NCBI GenBank assembly: GCA_022539475.1
Contig: VCMS01000223.1
Coordinates: 1-64,000 of the forward strand
Source of the DNA: Gracilaria domingensis
Taxonomy: Eukaryota; Rhodophyta; Florideophyceae; Gracilariales; Gracilariaceae
Direction of reading: 5' to 3'
DNA length: 64,000 nucleotides
In this document: piece by piece, positions 20,893 to 29,908 of the stretch
Position numbering within the stretch: the stretch's first letter is position 1
Layout of the letters: every line of letters begins with the position of its first letter
Program-made: the position numbers and the translations under genes
Notes under the pieces: generated by a model
Databases searched by the model: none
What the model saw: only the letters and a program-made list of their open reading frames with translations
What the model was told of the DNA's origin: nothing

Positions 20893-23235
20893 CTACTCCG
20901 GCATGTCAGCCAAACGCCATCTCGGCTCTCCGCCCCTCCTTTTCAACCCACCATAACCGTCCACAATCGTCTCATCCTTGGCAACCGTCGTGGCAAAACT
21001 CGGTACCTTCCTTGCCTCCTCGAGATACTTTCTCAGCGCTCTGCACTCCTTAGGGAAGCTCCATTTCTTCACCTTTCGCCCGGCAACTTCCACATTATGA
21101 AGCATTGGTGCAATCGCTGTATCCTCTCGACTGAAGCTCTCTCCGCCGAAGAAGGGGAACCCTTCATTTTTCTTCTGCACCTCCTGAATGCTTTCGTTTA
21201 CTCTGATTAATTCTGCTTCCAACTCTTTCTTCGCACTCTCATCCCCACTCATCCATCTCAAGAAATGCGGATGGAATCTTGTGTAGCCTGGTGTGCCTCT
21301 CGCCAACTTGAGGTGTCTTGTGGACGCCAGCTTATTGGCCTCGGGGAAGCGCTCGGATAAGTAAGACACAATATGGCCTGACTCCTCCACAACATTACCA
21401 TCGTGGTAAATGCAGGGCGTTTTGTTTTGGGGATGAAGCAAGTAATACCATCCAGGCTTCGCATCCGGAGCAATGGCCACTGGCTTGAACGGAATTCCCA
21501 TTTCCTTCAGAGTGATCAATACACGCTGAGAGAACGGACAGTCCCCGTGTTCAAACTTCTGGAAACTTCCATCCATGTTGCCTCGAGGGCCTGCTACATA
21601 AACCTCGATCGTATGAGGCAGCCTGAGACGTGCACGTAAATCTCCCTCTGCCACGCGGTGATCCCTTATGTTAGCAAATTCCCGATAAAGCTTATGCAAG
21701 CTACTCGGGGCACGTTGCTCTTCATTGTAACGGCGTGGTCCGATTCGCAGACGGCTACGACGGTAGTATGGAATGGATTTTGCATGAGGTAACGGGTCAA
21801 AGAACTCCACAAGATCAAGTAGGCCAGACTGCATAAAGTAGACACGGGATCCCATCTGGTTTCGACGGCGCCGCCCCCGAGGGGTATTGCGGGCAACTTG
21901 CTCCAGTTTCTCGAAGTCTTCGATTATCGGCTTATACCATTTGCGCACGGATGCATCCTTCTCCACAAGACGAGAAAATTCGAGATATGAGATCATAGCC
22001 TTATATCCACGCTTCAAGTGCTCTTCGTCCTCAATTTTATCGATGAAGTCATACTTATCCTTCCACAATCTGCGCAGTAAGATTTCTCCCAATGCTGTCT
22101 GCTCCCGAGGTGGGATCTTGAGAACACCAGCTTTGACGGGTTTGTCACCAGGACCCGGTTGGAAGTAATGTTCACTCTTTTGCATATCCATCAGCGATTG
22201 ATCATTCGCGCACAATACGCCTTGCACACGGCCAAGTATGTTAGACAGAATACGATCTGATGTTTGGAAGCCGTAATCTAGTAGAGTGCTCTCCTGCTTG
22301 AGGACTTCCACAGTCGCAAGGTAACGACCAAGGAGATAAGCAGAGTACGATGCCGAAAGGGTTGCCGACTGACCTCCGCTCTCCATCGTGTCCCAGTCAC
22401 CGTCAACGATCACATACAATCTTTCGGCCAGTTTTGCCGCACTCTTCAAAATAGGAGCTGCGAGTTCGTCGTAGACTTGACGGAGCTTCTTCTCGATTTC
22501 TAGCTTTTTCTTTCTAGCAGCTTCAATCTTCGCCTTTTCGGCAACCTTTCGATCTCTCTTCGCCTTGACGCGTGAACCTAGCAACGTGGAAACAGTCGAT
22601 ATCAACGCCACTGTTACAGGGGCTGGTACGGTCTTCACAAACGAAGTGGCACGTGATGTGATCGTGTTCCCAACGTTGGATGCCGTAGATGTCACTTTTT
22701 GAAGCGCGTTGTCATGATTGTCTGAGGCAAGAGCAGCGGAATGTCCGTAATGTTCGTCATCGGAAGATCCACCATGACCGTCGTCACCGGAGCCACCACC
22801 GCCGCCTCCCGAACCCTTGTTTGCACCATTACCGATAAACGGGATAAAGCTAAAGAAGCCGCGAGAGCCTACGGAACTTGTAGTCGATATATCGACCGTG
22901 TCCGTGACCGTGGAAGTAGATGACGTCGAAACCTGGGGCGTATCGGTTTGAGCATTGGATTCCACGTTGGTATCCTCGCCATGTGAAATACCTGTGCTAT
23001 GCGCATCTGCCGATGTAGTACCAGATATTTCATCTCCATCATCGGAGGACGCATCCGCACTAGGCTCGGCAGACATTATGTGAAACGGGAAGACCACCCG
23101 TCGACATGATTGCTGCACGAATACCGGAGATGGGCGCAATTGAGAGGAGACCTGAACAGCCACGCCAATCGTAGTGCGGCCAATAGGCACGGGCGCAACG
23201 AAAGCCGCCAATTTGACAGGGTGCTCCATGATCAT
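20893..23235 (-). CDS. Membrane-anchored protein with C-terminal DHAR-type GST domain
   Basis: 780 residues from the ATG at 23235; the frame opens slightly further up only through a GTG inside a 20-bp direct repeat. Order: a hydrophobic/basic leader without acids (about 1-50, a plausible plastid transit peptide); an acidic Ser/Thr-rich part; a Gly-rich stretch; a hydrophobic segment (VPAPVTVALISTVSTLLGS); and a Lys/Ala-rich coiled coil. A globular middle of unknown type follows, then a GST fold (about 540-760). The GST part has GDCPFSQRV, the catalytic Cys motif typical of dehydroascorbate reductase and CLIC proteins, followed by NKTPCIYHDG and VEESGHIVSYL. DHAR regenerates ascorbate from dehydroascorbate with glutathione. 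Usual DHARs are about 210 residues, so the long anchored N-terminal part is unusual. Enzyme activity is inferred only. Confidence 0.7.
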   Translation of the reverse strand: MIMEHPVKLAAFVAPVPIGRTTIGVAVQVSSQLRPSPVFVQQSCRRVVFPFHIMSAEPSADASSDDGDEISGTTSADAHSTGISHGEDTNVESNAQTDTPQVSTSSTSTVTDTVDISTTSSVGSRGFFSFIPFIGNGANKGSGGGGGGSGDDGHGGSSDDEHYGHSAALASDNHDNALQKVTSTASNVGNTITSRATSFVKTVPAPVTVALISTVSTLLGSRVKAKRDRKVAEKAKIEAARKKKLEIEKKLRQVYDELAAPILKSAAKLAERLYVIVDGDWDTMESGGQSATLSASYSAYLLGRYLATVEVLKQESTLLDYGFQTSDRILSNILGRVQGVLCANDQSLMDMQKSEHYFQPGPGDKPVKAGVLKIPPREQTALGEILLRRLWKDKYDFIDKIEDEEHLKRGYKAMISYLEFSRLVEKDASVRKWYKPIIEDFEKLEQVARNTPRGRRRRNQMGSRVYFMQSGLLDLVEFFDPLPHAKSIPYYRRSRLRIGPRRYNEEQRAPSSLHKLYREFANIRDHRVAEGDLRARLRLPHTIEVYVAGPRGNMDGSFQKFEHGDCPFSQRVLITLKEMGIPFKPVAIAPDAKPGWYYLLHPQNKTPCIYHDGNVVEESGHIVSYLSERFPEANKLASTRHLKLARGTPGYTRFHPHFLRWMSGDESAKKELEAELIRVNESIQEVQKKNEGFPFFGGESFSREDTAIAPMLHNVEVAGRKVKKWSFPKECRALRKYLEEARKVPSFATTVAKDETIVDGYGGLKRRGGEPRWRLADMPE

Positions 23236-24097
23236 ACAGGCAGGAAGAGTCTCAGCCCGCAAGCGGCGAAGGCCTGAGACGAGCACTTCTGAGACGAGCA
23301 CTGCTAAGGCTCACTTCGTAACTGGGTCGGCTTTTACGCAGAAGCCGGCGCTTTGAGAGCAACAGCGGAATGTTAAGCAGCGAAGCTTTAAAGGTTTGGG
23401 GGGATAGGAGGGTTTGTTGAAACCCCTCCTACGCCCGACGCGTTGCTGCAGGGCTATGGAGATGTGAACTATTGATGGAGGAGAGCAGTTCTGCGCCAGT
23501 CGACGTCAGCAATTACGCAACGAAATACTGATTGCAAATATGCATGCATCAGGGAAGAGCAGGGAAGTACGGTGAGCGATTGAAAATATATTGGTAAGCT
23601 AATCGTGCGTGTCTTTCTGGAGAATATCGGTTGGAGATATTAGGTATGAGAGTCGATTCGAGGTGCTGAAGCTTGTGACTTGCTGTATGCCGCTGAAAGG
23701 TAGGTGTGTTCATACGAAGATCGGTATCATGCCGTAGAAATGCGCTGTCAGCGCGTTGACGAGACTCGTGTCAGGATGGTTGTGGCAACAAGGTGATGAA
23801 AATGCACCTCGATGTCTAGCGAGCGAATGGCATTCCATCGTGACAGGCGGGACCAAAAGCAATGGCCCCGGGCAGACAGAACGAACAGGTGTGTTCTTGC
23901 GTGAAGGCTTTAATATGGACACTTTTATCTAATTACGATTATTCTTCACCTACCGAAGGTACGTGTACATGTTTTCAGAGAAATCAACAGTCGTACTGGC
24001 AGTGGACTCTTGTGAAGATGACTGTCAAGCTTTGTTTGTCTGCCTGAACAAAACAGGTATGAAATGAAGATGAGGATGAAGAGGTTGGGCATAAAAG
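23236..24097. other. Intergenic, no gene seen
   Basis: Upstream region of the DHAR-domain gene and 3' flank of the hydrolase gene. It holds a direct repeat near 23265-23300 (gagacgagcact, twice). No other feature recognised. Confidence 0.35.
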
Positions 24098-25142
24098 CTA
24101 CCCTTGGTAAATATGAGCATGATTGGCGTGGTTATGATGATCATCATGATCAAGATCAAGTTGATCATGTTTGGTGCAAGGCTGCCATTTGGTGACGGCC
24201 ATCAAAACGGGCTCCATTGGCGGCGAGAATCGGCGCTTGGCAGCGCTCTCAAAAAGTCGTTCAAGCAATCGATTGACCTCGCTTGCGCACTCGTCCACAA
24301 CGAAGTGACTGCCCGGAAGCTGCACACACTGCGCTCCAATCCGCTGGGCCAGCCCGCGGCTGGCTCGGGGCAGAACAACCGGGTCACAGCGGCCATACAC
24401 GACAATCTTTGGAAAGTCAAGCAGGTTCAAACGTTTCGCGTCTTGCTGAGATAAGCAATGGGTTCTCACAGCCTGTAGATGGGCCCAGAAAGAAAGGTTT
24501 GCATCATCTCGTTGCTTGTCGCGACGAATACCTTCCAGGTAGCGTCTGTAATAAATGCCTCTTCGTAGCACCTTGTTGCCGGTGGCATTATCCAGAGTGA
24601 ACGAGTCGAGAAACGGCTCGGTGTAGTGCAGTCGCACGTGCACTTTGGTGGCCATAAAGTCGTCAAAGCCGGCGCGAAGCATGTCGAAGGCGGCATGTAA
24701 CATGTGAGCAGTGGGCACATTATTCCAAAACCAACCGCCATCGTGACCGCTCAACAGCGCCAGACTGGAGACACGTCGAGCCACAGACGGTAGTAAGGCG
24801 AGGCGCTGCGCAATCATGCTACCCATGGAATGACCGACGAGATGAAAGGCGGCACGAGAACCGAACAAAAAATCGATCACGGCGAGGGCGTCGCGCGCCA
24901 TGGTATGAATGTCATAGCCCTCAAAACGGGAAGACGGGGGCGGCAGAGTGCTGTGTCCCGCGCCGCGGTTGTCGATCAACAGGAGGGTGTAGCGAACATC
25001 GGAGGAGAAGTGGGCAAGCTGATTGTGCCACATGACGCTGGACACGCACATGCCGGGGATGAAGACAACGAGCTGCGGTCCATCTCCGACGACGGAGTAG
25101 GCAATATCGACGGCAGGGTGCTGCGGTGGGGCGCGGTTGTGC

Positions 25143-25186
<44 letters not shown>

Positions 25187-25255
25187 AGGCTCGTCGGGCA
25201 GGCGGGTGACATGGGAGGCTAGGGCGGCATGGCGGATCCTGACACGACGAGGCAT
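24098..25255 (-). CDS. Alpha/beta hydrolase
   Basis: From the ATG at 25255 it has 385 residues; an in-frame ATG at 25594 would add 113 Ala/Arg/Pro-rich residues with one hydrophobic stretch, so the true start is open. After a polyalanine run the fold begins: VVFIPGMCVSS (oxyanion region), LLLIDNRGAGHS, then the nucleophile elbow LVGHSMGSM with Ser in G-H-S-M-G, VVYGRCDPVVLP with the acid Asp, and GSHFVVDE with the catalytic His. The C-terminus is His/Asp-rich (DHDDHHNHANHAH) and might bind metal. The substrate is unknown; homologues include esterases, epoxide hydrolases and lipases. It is transcribed away from the bZIP gene across a very GC-rich region. Confidence 0.8.
25145..25187. repeat. 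(GGC)n microsatellite coding polyalanine
   Basis: About 14 tandem GGC triplets inside the hydrolase gene, read on the minus strand as alanine codons. The repeat keeps the frame and likely varies in length between individuals. Confidence 0.9.
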
Positions 25256-25594
25256 TGTAGCGGCGCGAGGGCGACCAGCACCAACAAGAAGGACGCACGC
25301 AGCGCAAAGGCAGGCATAAGACAGGGCTTGGCGGGCGCGCGGCGGCAGAAACGGCGATAGCGAAAGAAGGCGGCAAACGGCGGAGAGCGCAGCGTGAAGC
25401 GGCGCGCGCGGCAGGGGCCACAATCCGTTAAACAGGGCGCAGGGCTGGCGGCGCGCGCGGGCTGGACGGCAGCCGCGCGCGCGGAGGCAGCGCAGGCGGC
25501 GCCAACAGCGCCGCGGCGAGGGCGGCGGCGCGCATGACGGCGGCGCGCTCGGCGCTGTGGAAGGACGCGGCGGGGCGCGCTCGGCGCACGGCAT

Positions 25595-26220
25595 GCGGAA
25601 GCAGCGCACGTTGATACGAGAGACGGCCGCGGCGGCGCGCGATCGCGAGATGCAATCTCGCCGCGCCGCCAATCAGCGCAATGGCGGCCGCCGCGGCGAG
25701 CAATTACGCGCGCGCGCATGTAATTGCGCGCGCGCGCGCGCGCGCGCGCTCGCGGCGGCGGCGCCGCGGCGTGCGGCGACGGGCAGCGACGCTGACGTGT
25801 CAGCGACGCGCGGCGGCGTGACCGCGCGCGCGCAAAGAGCCGCAGAACACGTCATCCTCCGCCTACCGCAGCGCGCGTTTGCGCCACGTGCGCGGCGGCG
25901 GCGCGGAAAAAGCGCCCGAAAAAAACGGCAAAAAATGCGCGCGACGCGGCGCGAAATGTGCGCCGCTGGGCACACTGCGCCACACACGCCGCGCTCGTTC
26001 ACCACACACGGCGGTGAAAACGCGGCGCGCTGCCACGCAAGCGCCCGCCGACGCGCGCGCCCGCGCTTGCGCACCAGCCCACCCGCCCCATCCCGCCCGC
26101 CCGCCGCGCTCATCGCCGCCGCCGCCGCCCGCCGTTGTGCCGCGAGATAGAGAGCGCGAGAGAGCCACTCCCACACACACGCCCCCCCCGCCCCCCCCTC
26201 CCCCCCGGTGCGCGCACAAT
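25595..26220. promoter_or_regulatory. Shared GC-rich region between hydrolase and bZIP genes
   Basis: A head-to-head region dominated by alternating GCGCGC (notably 25705-25760), then a cytosine-rich tract at 26180-26206, 15-40 bases before the bZIP ATG. It reads open in most frames because stops are rare, not because it is coding. Confidence 0.5.
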
Positions 26221-26513
26221 ATGCACGCGTCGTTGGATATGTTGGCCGCCGCCGCCGCCGCGACGCATGGCACCACGGCTTCGTCCGCCGCCTGCGCCAG
26301 CGATTTGCCCTCTTCCACCGTCCTCACCTCCGACACCTTTTGCGGGCGGGGCCCGCCCAGCCCGCCCAGCGATGTCACAGCGCTCACCACCTCCACCGAC
26401 CACCACCAGTCGCGCCCGCTTGTGCCCAAGCGCGCAAAGCGAGCGCCGGCTGCAAAGCGTGGAGTCAAGCGCTCGTTTTCTAATCAACAACTTGATAACA
26501 AGTCTAACAACAC

Positions 26514-26549
<36 letters not shown>

Positions 26550-27216
26550 CGACGACAGCCACAACAACAACAGCAACAGCAACATCAACAAGCCGGACGA
26601 TGACAGCCAGGACAACAAGCGAGCTCTACGGTATGTTCATCATTCTACACATTTTTACCTTCACCTTCATGTGCCCGATTGCCCCTCCCATGCACCTCAG
26701 TACCACTAACCACTGTACCACTATCCACTACACTGCATCCCGCTCCTCATCCACAACAGGGCCGAACGTAATCGACAAAGCGCAGCCGCCTCGCGCGAAC
26801 GCAAGAAACGCCACATAAAAGAGCTCGAGGATCGAGTAAAGTACCTCACCGACCTCAGCCAGTCCATGCAATATCGCTTCGATCTGCAGCGCAAGAACCT
26901 CCAGGACGAGATTATTCTTCTCCGTCGGGAAAACGCCAATCTTCGTCATCAACTCGCCCATCAAACAAACGCCTTCACCGCAGACACCTCCTCGCAACCA
27001 CCCGCAGCCACACCTCCGTCACAACAGCCGCCACAGCAACAACCACACTCGCAATCTTCGCCGCCCACTTGCACTCCGCCTGCTTCGCTTTCGAAATCGC
27101 CGCAACAGGTCGCTGTAGCGCCTGCCGCTGCTGCCGCCGCTGCTGCTGCCGCTGCTTCCTCCAATCATGCTATGACCTTGCATCATCTTACTCATCGTGG
27201 ACCGGTGACGTATTAG
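26221..27216 (+). CDS. bZIP transcription factor, one intron
   Basis: Exons 26221-26630 and 26760-27216 give 288 residues from the ATG at 26221, the first in frame. The N-terminal half is Ala/Ser/Thr/Pro-rich with a long Asn run from a CAA repeat. The basic region begins at the splice: AERNRQSAAASRERKKRHI has the bZIP N-x7-R signature, followed by a leucine-zipper-like helix (IKELEDRVKYL and LQDEIILLRRENANLRHQL). The C-terminal part is Pro/Gln/Ala-rich. Such factors bind DNA as dimers in the nucleus; the target genes are unknown. The intron sits exactly at the junction of activation and DNA-binding parts. A cytosine-rich tract precedes the start. Confidence 0.9.
26631..26759 (+). other. Spliceosomal intron in the bZIP gene
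   Basis: 129 bp, gtatgt donor, acaacag acceptor, actaacc branch-like site about 50 bases before the acceptor. Removal joins the second frame directly to the basic region. Confidence 0.9.
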
Positions 27217-28116
27217 CTTGTGCCGTTTTTGTTTCCTTCCTTTTTGTACGTTTGCGTGTTGCAGCTGTTCCCTTTTTTTGTTTTCCTTGTGTTTGTGTAG
27301 GCTGTCTGTTTGTGCATGTTGGCTTGTATTATTCTTCATGCTCGTAGCAACTGTTTCTTTTCTTTTCTGTCCGCATGGCGAGCTGCGCTGGGTTGGGGTG
27401 CTGCTTGGGGAGGCGCTTTGGTGCAGTTCGTCTTTATTTATTGGACATGCTAAAAAAGGGTTTACCACCATCATACCGTCAAAAACCACACCTCACATCA
27501 CCACTGTCGCTTTGGCCACAACCTCCGCTACCATCCAGCTCTTGCGCCACTTATCGTGCCTGGGTCGCGATGAGCTGGCATGTCGCTCTACGGGAGGCGC
27601 CGGTCGCGTCAAGATCACGCAATGGCGCCACTCGGCGAGAGGGCGACATGGTGATACGCGGTGCTTTGCATATGTGCTACCTTATAGGTGAAACGGTTAT
27701 GCATCGCCCTGTGCGCACAGCGAGGCTGAGAGAAACCACGGTGGTCGCGATGAGCTGCATGTCGCCGTGCGTTACCGCTCGCCCCGCGCCCAATTTGGGC
27801 ACTGCACAAGGCGCGCCACAGCGCGCCACAGCGCGCCGTAGACCTAATTAATGTACGGTGCGTGTGGATCTTGACGGTGGCACCTCCTTGTGGTGGTTTG
27901 TTGGCGTTTGTGTGTGTGCGAGCCGTACTCACTGCACTGGCGCGGAGTTGTTTACATCGCCAATGATTGTCGGCGCAGCTGTCATATACGTGCTTTCAAA
28001 GCGCGCGCACTGACGCGCGCGCGAGTGGAGGGCGCTTTGTACAAGGAAAGCAGGGCCGTTTATGCTTTTTTTCGTTTACAATGATTGTTGTGTGATCAGA
28101 TGATGGCGGAGGCGCT
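27217..28116. other. Intergenic between two converging genes
   Basis: Long 3' region after the bZIP stop with T-rich stretches. A 20-base phrase (cgatgagct-catgtcg) occurs twice near 27568 and 27747, and a short cgcgccaca repeat lies at 27810-27835. No gene supported. Confidence 0.35.
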
Positions 28117-28749
28117 CTAGAAGAAACCGACGCTCTTCTTGCCGGCACTGACGCCGCCCATCTGGCTCTTTCTCAGCTGCGCCATCTCGATGGCGGTGCG
28201 CGCCCAATCCGGTGCGTGCGCCTTGTCGCCCAGCGTGCGGTCTTGCGCTTGCTGCTCGGTTCGACAGCACAGCACGCCGAAAATGACGGGCACCTGCAGC
28301 GTGAGCTGCAAATCCATCAAGCCGGAAGACACGGCGCTTGCAATGTAATCGTAGTGATCTGTCTCGCCCTTGATTAAAAGCCCTAGACACACAATGGCGT
28401 CCACCTTTTGCGACGCGCACATGAAGCGCGCGGCCATGGGGATCTCAAAGGCGCCCGGCACCTGCATCTGCACGATGTCGTCGCCGCTGATTCCCTCTTG
28501 TAGCAGCGTTTGCTTGGTGTCGTCGCGCAGCTTGTCGACGTACTGCTGGTTCCATCGGGCGGAGACGATGCCGATGCGCAGCTGCTGGTCGAACTTCTTG
28601 TCGGGGAAGGTGAGCCCCATGTCCGAGCAGCGCGGCGGCGAGGCGGCTGGCGGCGCGACGCGCCGCGCGGGCGCGCACGCCGCGGGCGGGCGCCGCGAGA
28701 GGCGCGAGGCGGGCGCGAGGGCGGCGAGCTGGCTCGGCACGAACGCCAT
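28117..28749 (-). CDS. 6,7-dimethyl-8-ribityllumazine synthase (riboflavin pathway)
   Basis: 210 residues from the ATG at 28749. The first 45-50 are Ala/Pro/Arg-rich with no acids, a plastid transit peptide. The enzyme part follows the family: RIGIVSARWN, VPGAFEIPMAA (substrate pocket), KGETDHYDYIA with the catalytic His, and PVIFGVLCCRTEQQAQDR near the phosphate site. It condenses 5-amino-6-ribitylaminouracil with dihydroxybutanone phosphate to give lumazine, the step before riboflavin synthase. Length fits the plant plastid form. The gene lies on the same strand as, and 173 bp downstream of, the rubrerythrin-like gene. Confidence 0.93.
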   Translation of the reverse strand: MAFVPSQLAALAPASRLSRRPPAACAPARRVAPPAASPPRCSDMGLTFPDKKFDQQLRIGIVSARWNQQYVDKLRDDTKQTLLQEGISGDDIVQMQVPGAFEIPMAARFMCASQKVDAIVCLGLLIKGETDHYDYIASAVSSGLMDLQLTLQVPVIFGVLCCRTEQQAQDRTLGDKAHAPDWARTAIEMAQLRKSQMGGVSAGKKSVGFF

Positions 28750-28922
28750 CGTGGTGGGAGAGATCGCGCGCGCAGCGCGGCGGCGCTCGTCGGTGGCGCA
28801 TTTCTTGCCGCTGGCGCGGCGCAGTGCGCGCGTGCATCATGCGCACGCGCGCAAACGTGTGGTTGTGTGGCAGCACCACCCGCTTTACAGAAGCGCTGTT
28901 TACAGTGCGCCGCGCGAACGGA

Positions 28923-29010
28923 TCAATTCTTGGCGGCGCGTCGACGCTCGGCGGCGGGCTGCGCGGCGGCGGGCTGCTCGGCGGCCGCCTCGCCCTCGCC
29001 GGCGTCGGCT

Positions 29011-29046
<36 letters not shown>

Positions 29047-29594
29047 CCCTCGAGCGCTTCGGCGTCCAGCATGCTCGCGGTGAAGTCCAGCCGATTGGCC
29101 GCGCGCGACGCGGCGTCCGTCATGTCTTCAAACCACTCCTTGATGTGCGTCAGCTGCTCCTGCTCCGCCACTCTGCCCGCGTTGTAAAAGTCCTCCTCCG
29201 CCAGGTTCCTCTCGTCGTCGGCCATGATCTCCAGGTTGTTCAGCGTGGAGCCGAACTCCGCATCCTCGTACTCCTCCATCAACTCCATGAAGCCCATCGC
29301 CTGCTGCTTGCAGCTCTCCCCCAACGAACGGAACATGTGCGCCGCCTCCACCTCCGCCTCCAGCTCCGCGCGCTGCGCAAAGTACTCGTAGCGGAGCGCG
29401 TCCGACGCGCGCCGTGCAAACGCGGAGTGAACCGCCTCGCGCGTCGCCGTGTTGCTCAGCTGCGACTCCTCGGCGCCGTCTGCATCGGCGTCCGTGCTGA
29501 GCACACGCGCCTGCGGCGCGCGGCCGGCGAGCGATGCAGAGGCGGACGGAGAGCGCCAGACGGGCGCAGCGCGCCGGATCGCTGTGCGTAGCAT
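28923..29594 (-). CDS. Rubrerythrin/ferritin-like four-helix protein, organellar
   Basis: 223 residues from the ATG at 29594. A basic Ala/Ser/Arg leader suggests mitochondrial or plastid import. Residues about 50-175 form two long helical repeats that resemble rubrerythrin (AFARRASDALRYEYFAQRAE, then AAHMFRSLGES). The usual iron-binding Glu in GES of helix 1 and the E-x-x-H pairs appear replaced (for instance KQQA where H is expected), so the di-iron site may be lost. The tail is an acidic Glu/Asp repeat from a GTCCTC microsatellite, then Ala/Glu/Arg. Function unknown. The family call is moderate because it rests on pattern, not on a search. Confidence 0.6.
29008..29050. repeat. (GTCCTC)n microsatellite coding an acidic run
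   Basis: Six or more hexamer copies, read on the minus strand as alternating Glu/Asp in the tail of the rubrerythrin-like protein. Confidence 0.85.
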
Positions 29595-29908
29595 CTTTGC
29601 GGCGCTTGGCGCGGTTGCGAGCGTTTGTCGCTGCGCGCGGCGGCTGAAGAGATCAAACTTTGATCATCGAACATGACAAAAAGGCCGCGCACGACGACGA
29701 CGCGGCGGCTAACGCAAAACGTCACACACGCGACACACGTATCCGGCTACGGCTGACGTGCGAGCAGTGCGCCGCGCTGCACGCCCACCTTGTTGTTGCG
29801 CTTCTCAGCAGCAGCTGAAGTTCGTTCAGCTTCTTCTTCTTCTTCTTCTCGAACGTCGCCGAGTTTGGGCCGCGCGCTCGTCTTCACGGCGCCCCCCCCC
29901 CCGTCGTC
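29595..29908. promoter_or_regulatory. Divergent upstream region
   Basis: 314 bp between the rubrerythrin-like gene and the Sel1 gene. It has a CTT repeat (29833-29850) and a cytosine run (29890-29902) just before the plus-strand ATG. Confidence 0.45.
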
